64,000 nt of DNA, taken from the NCBI GenBank assembly GCA_944474755.1, contig OX104115.1, positions 65,454,605 through 65,518,604 on the forward strand. Reading direction: 5' to 3'. Shown here piece by piece: positions 37,121 through 47,829 of the stretch. Below the pieces are notes generated by a model. It was not told the origin of the DNA and did not search any database. It saw only the letters and a list, made by a program, of their open reading frames with translations. Both the position numbers and the translations under genes were made by a program. The stretch's first letter is position 1. Each line of letters begins with the position of its first letter. Source of the stretch: Limnoperna fortunei (Eukaryota; Mollusca; Bivalvia; Mytilida; Modiolidae).

Positions 37121-38731
37121 GTAATACATTTTATATGATCCACACAAAATATATTAGATGTAATAACGGTTTAAGAGTAAAAACAAACTCGTGTATTCTT
37201 TGTATAGCGTCCTTGACGACAGTGTGGTCAAACGCTGATGACGACTAACACCATTGATTGATTGATTGTTTTAATATACGATCCTTCAATAGAAACATTA
37301 TAATTTGCTATTTACAGATCTACAGATCTTTGACTAATAAAAAATACCAATAATGAAAATTATTTCTGTTTAATCAGATTTCGAATTTTGAGAATAAAAT
37401 AAATAATTGTTTGTGTAGAATTAATACTTCAAACTGTGTCAGTTGTTATGATATAACATATAAGCAACTGTGCGTTAAAATGTCAATGCCAACCTGCCGA
37501 TCTCTACATTGCCTACTGCTAGTTTGCGAGATTAAAAATATCTGTCGATGTAACAAATTGTAACCTTTGTACTCAATTCTCTTCATAACTGATGGAAAGA
37601 TGCTAGATTTTGATTTGAGTAGAGTAGACGGTTGTTTTGAGTGATTGATTGAAACTTTGCGTTTCGTCAAGTGCTATAATAAGAACTGGAACCAGTAAAC
37701 AATCAATGAATCAATTGGCAAAAAGAATAAGGAAACACTATCACTGGAAAATGATCGAGCATTGGGTAGGAACAGAGAATTGAGCCTTTTGTTTCAAACT
37801 GTATATAAGAGGTCTTTATTTTGTGCACTCTTAGCACGTTCCCAGCACGGTCTATAGTCCGGGTTTCCGTATTTCAAGCTAACAACCCCCAACGAATAAT
37901 AAACAATATTACAAAACTATTATTAAAAGGGTAAGGAAGTTCCAACAGGTAACTGCTGTGTTTATATGAGAGTTTTATATTTATCGTATATCTATTGTGG
38001 AACTGGATTTAACATTAAACTTGCATGAATTTTTAACTTAATAAATACTACCACATATTCAAAATAATTATTCTTTGAATAATTTTGCTTAAGAGATCAT
38101 AACCTAAAACTAAAGGGGTAATATCTTTAAAAAGAGTTGCGTTAAAATACACAATACAGTAGAGCTTTTGTTGGATATTTTCTTATAGTTTGTATTTCAT
38201 TATCTTCAAGCATTTAGTTTAGTATTAAAATTCAGTTATAAAGCTTTTAGTACGAGTAGTGTGAATAAGAACATGTAGTGAATTGTAGAAAATTGTGAAA
38301 AATTTACTTCTACACTATGTTATTTCGTACTACAAACGTAAAGAGAGATTTAATCTTTGCTTAACTGTCCGGCAAAGATTCGACAAATTTGCTTTTTGAA
38401 TCACAACATTCATTCCAACATGCAAGTACACTAAAATCTATGTAAATTATGATTAGATTGACTGACAGATTTTTTAACAGGAAGTTCGACGCTTCTTTTT
38501 TATAAGATAGTGTATCTTTTTGTACTTTAACTTAGAAAGACAACATATACAACACATTTTTTTTTCATGCTTTCATTTTTTATCATAAACGTCTTCACGG
38601 ATTTTTCTTGACATTATCATGGTATACCTTTTCCAGGAAAAGATTTGAAGTAAAATATCCGCTTATGACTCGTACCCTGTTTTTCTAATTTTGTGAAAAA
38701 TGTTTATTTATTATTATCCGTTTACATTCAG

Positions 38732-40319
38732 AATAACTACGGAAAATTTCAAAGAAGGTTCCTCACCATTTGAAAGAATATGGAAATCTATCAGGCGTCA
38801 TAAGCGTATCAACAGCAATCTAGCATCGCAATACGATGATGGTATCACAAGGTAGAAGACTGTAGACTAGATAAATCCGATACCATAACAGCGTCAATAA
38901 ATGGCAATTGTGGATTTTATAGTCTTTGATTGATCGATTTATGTGTATTTCGAGTACCAAATATTATATGTGCTGTATTATTGCTACATTCAGAACAAAT
39001 TTAGAAAAAATAAATTAATTGAATAAGGAAACTTTAAGTACCACTGTCGTAGAATAGAGGGTATGGTAGGAACGACAAAACTAACCTTATATGAGGTACA
39101 ATAAGCTTACTATGGAAACGCTAGGCAGCTTTACGGGTAAAGCTATTGGACACTCCAATTATGGTCAAAGTTTATTAATATTGAGAAGGAATTGTCATTT
39201 ACTCATGTTTTTAATTTGTTATTTATTATTATTAATTATAGATAAAGTCTTACTGTCTGCCGTTCTGATTCTCTTTCTTTATTTTTGCTTGATTTAGATA
39301 TTGTCAATTTCGTTGTCTCTAATTCTCCGTTATTGTGTTTCTACGGAAACACTTGAGTTTTGATTCATTTTGTTGCCATATTTACAAAAAACATGGTAAA
39401 ATTTACATTATGGTCGTGTAAATATATTTTATTATGTCCATAGAAATTCTAAAGAAGGCACTGCCATCATTGTGGATAAGGCAAGAACCTGTCTGAATTC
39501 TTTGTCCACAAGTTCAAAAGAGCTCTCTAGAAACATTAAAAAGAATCTCAGTAAAGACGCTAGCGGAATATATCTAAGAACGGTTTTTCTCTGCGATGTT
39601 GAACGTTTGCAGAAATACATGGACGATGTTAAAAAGGTAAACATAAATATCATTTTCCTTGATCAATTACTAGCACTGTGTAGCTTAGGTACATAACATC
39701 CCTTAACATTAAAACAAAATTCACAATTTAGCAAAATAAAGAAAAACATTAGCTACTTATTATTTTTAGCAATATACACCATCTAACCACATTTAAAAAA
39801 AACCTGCAGAACTATTGATTGAGCCCCAAAATCGTTTAACATCTAAATAAATACCTATTGCAGTTAATGTTTTTCACAACAAAAAAACCAACAATATATT
39901 TTCAAAATACCATTGCACACGACTATGTTATAAAATGGTTTTGGTAAGTATTAATATATTATTTCGAACGACTACAAGACCCAACATTCGATCAATGGAT
40001 TTAATGAAAAAACACGTTGCTTTATAAGTAGTAAACATTTTATACTTTTAACTCTATTACTTTATTTTACAATAAATACATATATATATTGCTTCTGCTG
40101 CTAGGTCAGATTCAAATGTTTAGATAAGGCATTAAACAAGATTATAGTATTTAATATAGCATATTCGTACAGTAAGCTGTCTTTTGATGCATAAAGTCAT
40201 TTCATGAACTACTTGCAGTGTTTTAGTTTGTTGGGTTCTATTCATGATGCTGAAACACCATACAGCAATAGCACGTTGTATGCCGAAGGAGAGAATGGCA
40301 AACACCAAAAGTCTACTGG
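38732..40319 (+). pseudogene. Paralogue of MIEAP gene exons 1-3
   Basis: Exons 38732-38851 (contains SPFERIWKSIRRHKR, matching SPFTRLKNSFRSRKH), 39444-39636 (ends DVERLQKYMDDVKK in phase 0, matching NCYEDVRK) and 40219-40319 (phase 0 to 2). In the intact gene the first of these carries the start ATG. Here it is an internal exon with an acceptor and is continuous in frame with the upstream linker, which is the evidence for a fusion. These three exons carry no stop. Confidence 0.6.
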
Positions 40320-40883
40320 GTACAAATGGAACTTGCTCTTACAGAAGTTAACTATCTTTTGTCGTTTTCATATAAGGCAGTGCCTTAAATCTTTCATATT
40401 TTGTGAACTTTCAGATGATTTACTGTCAACACCTTACACATAAAACATGCAAAATTAATATACGTTAATATCCAATCTGGTAATTTAATCAAAACATAGT
40501 AGAACACTAGCAAGAAATTTCACGCAAACTCCTTGAAACAAAAATGTTAAAACAACATAAAAATAAAGCCGAACACATAAAACAAATTGTAAAAAAGAAG
40601 TGGCATCATATTTTTTATGGTAGCACTAGTCTTGTTCATCCGCTAAGATTATGTCCAGAATGCATTCATTGCCTTATTTGTTTAGTACAAAGAAGGCGAT
40701 TTAGATATTTCGTTATAAAAGCATCAGCATACGATTGTATATACATTTTCATAAAAATGTTAATGACTGTTCAACGCATGTTCTTTTATTAAATATTTAT
40801 AGTTTTGTGATTTGGACTATTTTGGTTTTAGTTGTACCATTTGATGATATAATCTAATTCGAGAACATTTAGAGGTTTTTCAG

Positions 40884-42435
40884 ATCACCCAAAGCAGGAC
40901 AACGTTTTTGAGTACATAGCGAGATGCAAATTAACAAGAATATCGAGTAAGTCAAATGTATAAATACAAATAACATATGACAAATACTTCTTTGCTAGAT
41001 TTTCCTAAGATTAAAGTTGCATGTAGAAATTTTGACTGTAGAGTGAAAATAAACTATCAGAAGGAAAACAGTTATCAAAGTGTTTTAACGATTGTACTTT
41101 TAGCAACAAAATTTACTACTTGTGTGGTCACAAATATGACATTTTTGTTGTGATTGAAAGCTATAATAAATTATTAAAACCTTTAATTGTAGCTGCAAAT
41201 TTCAGGATGACTTTAACTTTTACCAAGAAGAGCTGGCTGGAAAAAGGTACTATTCAGTAAAAAGACTTTTAAAAAAAAATTTTAAATGCATTAATTTGTA
41301 AATATAAAGTTGCTAATTACAAATAGTCCAAAATATCATTAGTCAGCAAAATATTTGTAAGGAATATTAAACTACTTTTTGTCCTCTTAGAAACAATTAT
41401 ATTCATTTTATTATATTTTGTATTTTCTATATATTATCAGTAATACCAAATAGTTACATCGTAAGATGATACAATGGAGAATATTTTTATTCCAAGTTGC
41501 CTTCTTCCTGAAACGAAGTGACTGCAGGAAGCCTAGTGTGCAAAATCAGTTTATTTAAAATGAAATATCTCACTAAAATGTATTGTCCTGTGTAAAAAAT
41601 CCGATTTTGGTTACCTCTCTTTAAAAAAAAATTATGAAAACGAATGTTTAGATATTTAAAAAAACAAATCGAATTGCAGCTTGACTGTGGTCTTTTGAAA
41701 AAAACTATTGGGAAAAAAAGTTTCGTTTCTGATGAAAAATTGTTTTTTGATGGTCATCGAACATGCGATGTTACCACATGATAATAATATTGCAATCATT
41801 TTGAAAAGAATATGAACAGATTAGACCGTTAAGCAGCAGCTTGGCATATGCTTGTCTTTTGTTGTTTTTTTTTGTTTTTGTTTGTTTGAATGTTGTTTAG
41901 CGCCACTTTCAGCAATTTTTCAGCTATATCAAGACGCTAGTTTTTATTGGGGGAGAAGGCCGGAGTACCCGGAGAAAACCCCCGACCATCGGTAGGAAAA
42001 GTGACAATCCTTGTCAATTAATATTGGAGTTGAACGCATTCTGCCCGCCCGCAGTGAGGCTCCAATCCGCAATCTCAGTGTTGACAGACCACGTGATCAA
42101 TAGTAGACAAACTACTTTAACACTTGGTCTACCGATGCCCCTAAACATTTGTTACAGTAGGTTGTAAAAGAAAAACGTTATTAAAAGAAAAACTTAGTTT
42201 TCCATCCATAAGCGCTTTAAGTTACATTTATGCAAAAACTCTGATATTTCCTTAGTCTGGTTTGCACTTAGAATCGACTGTGACAATTCAGATTTATTGT
42301 ATTTGGAATTGCAAAATATTCATGTACATGTAACTAATCTGTGACATTGATACGTTTATGTATATGTATTCCAATTTTGTTGTTCAGGTGCATAATACAG
42401 GATGAATTGATCGTCAGAGAACAGGTCAACGAAAG
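40884..42435 (+). pseudogene. Middle exons of the broken MIEAP copy, with TGA
   Basis: Exon 40884-40946 is 63 nt, as in the intact gene, and ends KNI like KNV there, but has TGA at 40909-40911 after QRF. Exon 41193-41246 (CKFQDDFNFYQEELAGK) has no counterpart in the intact gene and resembles the next exon, 42388-42435 (CIIQDELIVREQVNE), as if one arose by exon duplication. All are phase 2 to phase 2. Confidence 0.55.
41885..42144 (-). mobile_element. SINE copy 6 in an intron of the broken locus
   Basis: Near full-length minus-strand copy: GCGCCACTTTCAGCAATTTT ... GCCGGAGTACCCGGAGAAAA ... TCCAATCCGCAATCTCAGTG ... CTTGGTCTACCGATGCCCC. Confidence 0.8.
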
Positions 42436-44045
42436 GTATGTTTATAAATGTACACAATACATCTTACACAAGAATTTCAAATTATATCAAAACCATCAGG
42501 GAAGACATGTTATTTGTTCGGGGTACTGCCAACAGCTGCAAATTAATTCTTTGTACTCCATACTGTTTTAACATAAAGAAAAGTACCGTCTGTAAAGGCT
42601 ATTTTTGGTATTACTAAGTTGTATTGTAATATGTTCTGATTCACTAATTAATTATCTCTGATTAATTTTAACGCTTTTTCAACTAAAAAAAATGAAAATC
42701 TAATTACAAAAAATATTGCTTCTCAAAACTTATATTGCCGTAATAGTATGAAAATAGTTCCAAATGATTGATTTATTGATTAATTGACTATTTGCAAGCG
42801 ATGTTTAATCTAATTTCTTTCCAAGAACATGTTAACAAACTATAAACAATAAATCTTTACGGGTAAGATAAATAAATGAGCATACAATTTTACGTGACAC
42901 AGCAAACACATGGAGTATTGGTAGAGGCAAAAAATTATCGTTTTGTAGCGTACTCTTATCGACATCTACAAAAGTGTTCTTTATTGTGCAATGAGGTAGG
43001 CATTTTCTACTATGATTCCATATCGGATTCCGCAATCTTGAGAAGTGCTGTGAAGCTCTGGTTTGAGGACTGGGAAACCTCCTAGTATGGTCGCAGACAA
43101 TGGCTTTGAATCGAATTTTAATTAACAGTTACATGTACATGTACTTACTGGCCACATTTTAAGTGAAAAAGGGAAAATATATTTTGCAATTGCAAAGTTT
43201 TCCAGAATATTACAGTTAGAATGAATCAATAAATAAAGTTAAACTGAAAATAAAACCGAAACAAACAAGCATTGTCAGCAAAATGCAATGGAAATATCGT
43301 TTGAACCTATTTTGTTCATCACTCCAGTTGCTGGATCAAAACATCAGTAGTTTTTTAATCCTCTAAATATGTTGCTTAATTATCCATGTACGTACCACAC
43401 GATAAATCATTGTTAAATATTACTAGTATAATTGATGTTGAAAAAAATACATTCATGTCCAGTTTTTACTTCCAACAACAACATCAACAACCTGTTGATC
43501 TCTTTACTGATATGATATGATAATCTAGGGTTTTTCCAATTTTAAACAAATGTTAAAAAAATTGATAAATGAGATTCAAAAGTTGCAGATCTCTTCTTAA
43601 TAGCCTTTTCTCAAACTGTTGACTGGCGAACAAAAATTGGCAAATATTACTGTGGCTAATCGCCAAAGAAAACTACCAATCGTAGTTTTGATGTTTTTGT
43701 GTAGGTAAGCGAGATAATTATCAATATGTGAATTAAATGAAAAATTCATAATACGTTTCTGAATATTAAATATAAGACCAAACAAACAATAATTACAAAC
43801 GTATATTTTCTTTAAAGAATAGTTTTTCTTTGACGAGCATGAGTCAAATTTCTCAAATGAAGACTCAATATTTACGTTGGTCTATCTTCCGCTTTGGTGA
43901 CCTATTACTTTTGCATAAAAAAAAATCACATAATATAAATAAACCATATGTTATGAATAATGATTCTGTATAACATTGATACTGGAAAGGTTATAGTTGT
44001 AATGTGACACTAAATAAACATAAATTGTGATAAATCACAGAAATG

Positions 44046-44530
44046 TTTTTTTTGTTTGTGTTTTATCTCTTTTTCACTTCCGGATTTTTGTACTCTTATG
44101 AGGCTGAGTTCACAGAAGCACTGCTAAAGAAGAAAGAAAAGACACTGGCACAGAGCTTTACTTTAACATTCCGCTATATTGAAGATGTTTTGTACCCCAA
44201 CAATGCTAAATTTTGTGAGATTTTACATTCAGTTTACCCAAGCGAGCATGAACTTAAAGGCACCACAATACACTCAGTTCAGCCTCTTACTTAGACCTAC
44301 TTCCAGAAATAGACTCGGGATAGCTACAAACTAGACTCTACTGTAAGCGTAATGACTTCAAGTTTCCACTTGTCAACTTCCCGTTCATTGACAGCAACAT
44401 TCCAGCAGCTCCAGCATATGATGTGTACATTTCACAACATACTTTATTCTAGATCCTACGATTGGTATTCCGATTTTCAAGACCGATTACTGCTGTTGAC
44501 TGTAGTGTTTGTTTTACTTAAGTTGATGTG
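44046..44530 (+). pseudogene. Reverse-transcriptase fragment in an intron of the broken locus
   Basis: Reads YSYEAEFTEALLKKKEKT, then FRYIEDVLYPNN (the Y-x-D-D catalytic box with the first Asp changed to Glu). Continuing in other frames it gives SYLDLLPEID, KRNDFKFPLVNFPF, SNIPAAPAYDVYISQ and SDFQDRLLLL. The order matches a retrotransposon RT lineage common in invertebrate genomes; whether it is LINE or Penelope-like is not clear. Multiple frameshifts, no intact ORF. Confidence 0.65.
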
Positions 44531-44719
44531 TTTTTTTTTTGTTTTTGTGCTGCGTTTGTCTGTATCCGGATTTGTAACTGCCCCTTGACTTTTTGCTCTT
44601 GTTGTTCAATCCGGTCTCTCTGATATGTTTGGCATTGGTTAAGTACATTTTATACAAAAAGGAGCCTGATAAGAGATAAATGATGATTTATAAGCTTCGA
44701 TAATTGCTAATATGTTTAG

Positions 44720-45235
44720 ATTACAGAAACAGTTAAAGAAATGTAAAGATGAATTAGAAGATTGCAAGAGGTATTCCCAATATTCAGTTTCTTCCAGTCG
44801 TCATAAAGCAGTATATTAATATGTATTGCATATTGGAAATTTTATATGTTCTTATTTATATTTTATATATTTGTATTTACATATATTACAAAGGGAATAA
44901 ATACGTCTACCGGTTTCTGATGTAATTTCCGCCTTGTTATCGAGCTACATAATGATAATCAAAGTACATATAAATAGTATAAAAACAACACTTTAAAGAT
45001 ACCAAGTACTTATTGAGCACCTTAATTGTTTGAAATAAAATATTTGTCAGAACATACACGAAACATTACGAAATTAGAAAACGCAAATGATAAACGTACG
45101 TAAAATATTTGTGTGTTAAAAATGATAACTTAATCATTTTTCTGACCTTATGAAGTAGGACGTTCAACATTTCGCCATTACCACATTTTAGAAAACTTCA
45201 GAGACAAACAGAACTAGGAGAAAGCGCTCAGAAAG
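44720..45235 (+). pseudogene. Coiled-coil micro-exons of the broken copy, with frameshift
   Basis: 44720-44770 (LQKQLKKCKDELEDCK, 51 nt) matches LQEKIKKLNDEVEDFK. 45192-45235 (KLQRQTELGESAQK) is 44 nt against 45 in the intact gene: CAAAACAG became CAGAAAG. The lost base shifts the phase so that exon 45567 would open with D and then TGA. Confidence 0.65.
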
Positions 45236-45566
45236 GTAAAGTATATCAGTGAAATTTACATCTCGAAATATAGTCACTATTTGTCCACAGGACTTTTACC
45301 ACACTATCCAAAGGATGCTCCTGACTTGATTTTTAGCATATAATGCTTAAAATATAACACTTCTTACAAAAGGCGTTTTATCAATAGTACCTACTCTTAG
45401 CATTAGGTTACTGATGTTGTTTTACAAATAAATTAATTTTGATATTTGAAATGTGTTCTTGCAAAAAATGTTTGAGAAAATTGATATTTAATTTTACAAT
45501 ATTATATATTTTATTATTTTATTTCATCCTCAAATAACTATTAAGATCATTATATTAATTTTACAG

Positions 45567-47828
45567 ATTGAGTGAACAAATGGAGTCAAACAATCCTGCA
45601 TTCAGAGACTTACGTTATCTTGATATATCGCTTATCCTAGTGGAGAAGTTCTCTAACTTGTATGACAATGAATGGGGACATAGAGCAAATTACAAAAAAT
45701 GACAAAAAGCAACAACAATATTGCTGACAGTAGTTACAGTACGTTCAGATATTGGTATTAATAGACATTAAAATTATCGAAAGAATTCGTATGAGGCCAG
45801 ATATCGTAGCATTATATCTCGAGGAGGCGTTGTCTTCCTGAAGATGTTGTACTAGGATTAGTTTTGATATTTAACGGAAGGACAATATTCCTTAATCAAT
45901 ATGTTTTAAGTTATTTTAATTAATTTTATCATTTGCTTTCTTAATAAAGATTGTTCAATAATTTTGGTAAGATTTCTGTGGCTAATTAGTTAAAATTAAT
46001 GTTTTTGTTATTGAAAACACTTTGCAGGATACATACACAGAATGCTATAATCTTAGACATAATAGCGATATATTTTTAAAACTGGAAAACAGGTCCACTG
46101 AAGTGCAGTGTAAGGTAGGTCTCTGCGGAGGTCATTTACCAGTATGCCAAATGCAGTTAAAATACTGTATAGATTGTAATTTTACTGTTTTTCCTTTCAC
46201 ACATTTTATTTTTGCTTTGAAGACGCCAAAACAGCTATACTAAATAAAACCACTTAACTCCTTTACAAATTTTTTTTTCAATTGTTGAAGCTGTCTGAAT
46301 TTTATTGGCTTCGTGTACACGTAGCAATGGAAGTTTCATTGTTTGTTTACGCAAATAGGAAGTTTTAAGAGATCACGAAGAATATTGCTTTATGCTTATA
46401 CCGAGAGACCATTACAATGTATAAATAATATACACGGATAATATTTTAAGAAATAAATAGATTTTCATGTAAAAAAAGAACTTGTTTGTATGGTTTAGGC
46501 TTTATAACATTGTAATTTTATAAACTAAATTATGTCCTCAAATGTAAATACGGACAAACGACGGAATACTTTGTGATAATTCATGACCTTCGACTACAAA
46601 TTAAATAGAAAAACAATCGTAGTAAGCGTGAAAGTTCTTTAAACTTTTATTGTTTTAACAGATTTCAGAGGTACCAAAAGAGTCTTCTGTTCTGCTCAGG
46701 TCACTAAGTGAAACACATATTGCAGGTCTGCGAGATGTAAGTAACACGTGTAGGTGTAATTATTGTGTTGTATTAGAGAGATGTACAAAAATTGTTCAAT
46801 AATGTCTTAAACATAGCAAACAATTATTAGCTTCTCTTATAGACCTAAAAAAAGGTACTGATACTACATTAACCAGTCTATAAATAAACCTGTTATAAAA
46901 TTACTGATAGTATTTTGGTTTTTTGAAGCTTTAGCATTATTGACATAGAATGAAGCGTTGCAAATTGAATTCCCTTTATTTGGACCTCAGAATGCAGTTT
47001 TAATATAACAAATCAACTAAAACTCAGAAACACCGAACACTTTTAAAATTAATAAATGGGTTTTTTGTACCCTGCGACCATATCATTGAATGTTGAAAAG
47101 AATATAAATGAAATTATCGCTAAATTAACATGTAAACATGTATTCTACGAATCATAAACAACCACAAAATAACGTTGAATGAATAAGGATATTTTTCTTC
47201 ACACAGCAGTTTATATTGTTCGATGTTGCATATTTTGTAAATATACAATTTATCAGTACAAATAGTTAAAAAATCTTTCTTTATTAGGACATAAAATATT
47301 TAAAAAATACATTAATATTTGGGAGGGCTGCGCAATATACATGTGTACTTTATATGTAACACATACATGTATGTCTTTATTTTAATAAAATATTTTACTT
47401 CATGAACAGGCTTCATCAAAACAACAAAGCGCTGAAGACAAAACAAATCATTTTCAAAAATATACCAATGAACCCATCCATCGACCATATTTTATTATAG
47501 TAAATTGTTCTCTTCATAGGTTATAATACATAGACAAGAAAGCGTTGTAGACTGACATATTTTTCAGTGTCTTACGCAGTCGGGAAAACAGTATCTGAAC
47601 AAATGTCTTGAGTTATGTAGGATGATGGTTTGCAATTCACCACATGTTCAGCTGGAATGGAATTATAAAGGTCAATGGTTTGATCTTTCTGTTTTGAAGC
47701 CATATACAAAGACTGGTGATATGGTTGAGTTTATGGTATGGCCAGTTATGTTTTTACACAAAGATGGTCCGTTGATATGCAAAGGCGTTGCGCAAGTTGC
47801 TATTAGAAGCCAGCATTATCAACTGTAG
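45567..47828 (+). pseudogene. Broken MIEAP-like domain
   Basis: Exons 45567-45738, 46028-46114, 46662-46736, 47520-47828; the last three equal the intact gene in length (87, 75, 309 nt). Exon 45567 has a 14-base deletion between two TGG triplets after YDNEW plus a one-base loss, leaving TGA at 45700. The last exon has TGA at 47553 where the intact gene has AGA (Arg). The terminal signature survives (VEFMVWPVMFLHKDGPLICK) with stop TAG at 47826-47828. Introns near these exons also align with those of the intact gene, so this is a DNA-level duplication rather than a retrocopy. Confidence 0.75.
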
Positions 47829-47829
47829 T

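Larger units (their letters stand above)
33455..47828 (+). pseudogene. B-box / coiled-coil / MIEAP locus, 16 exons, broken
   Basis: Exons: 33455-34266, 35060-35320, 35753-36037, 37019-37120, 38732-38851, 39444-39636, 40219-40319, 40884-40946, 41193-41246, 42388-42435, 44720-44770, 45192-45235, 45567-45738, 46028-46114, 46662-46736, 47520-47828. Phases agree throughout except at the breaks. Order: two B-boxes, coiled coil, linker, then a full paralogue of the MIEAP gene at 15.9-26.9 kb. Breaks: TGA 35832-35834; TGA 40909-40911; one base lost at the end of exon 12 (44 nt against 45); a 14-base deletion after the NEW codons plus a further one-base loss in exon 13, with TGA 45700-45702; TGA 47553-47555. 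The concatenated exons are 2777 nt, about 925 codons before breaking. Alternative: a real B-box coiled-coil gene ending at TGA 35834 (384 residues) followed by a separate MIEAP pseudogene. Assembly error could account for one break but hardly all. Confidence 0.7.

Noticed and set aside
40874..40942. Alternative reading of exon 8 from an upstream acceptor (GFSDHPKQDNVFEYIARCK), avoiding the TGA
   Set aside because: It is open but ends in the wrong phase for the next exon and loses the length and KNI/KNV match to the intact gene.
44043..44294. Separate small gene with YIEDV
   Set aside because: It is the start of a reverse-transcriptase fragment that continues in other frames downstream.
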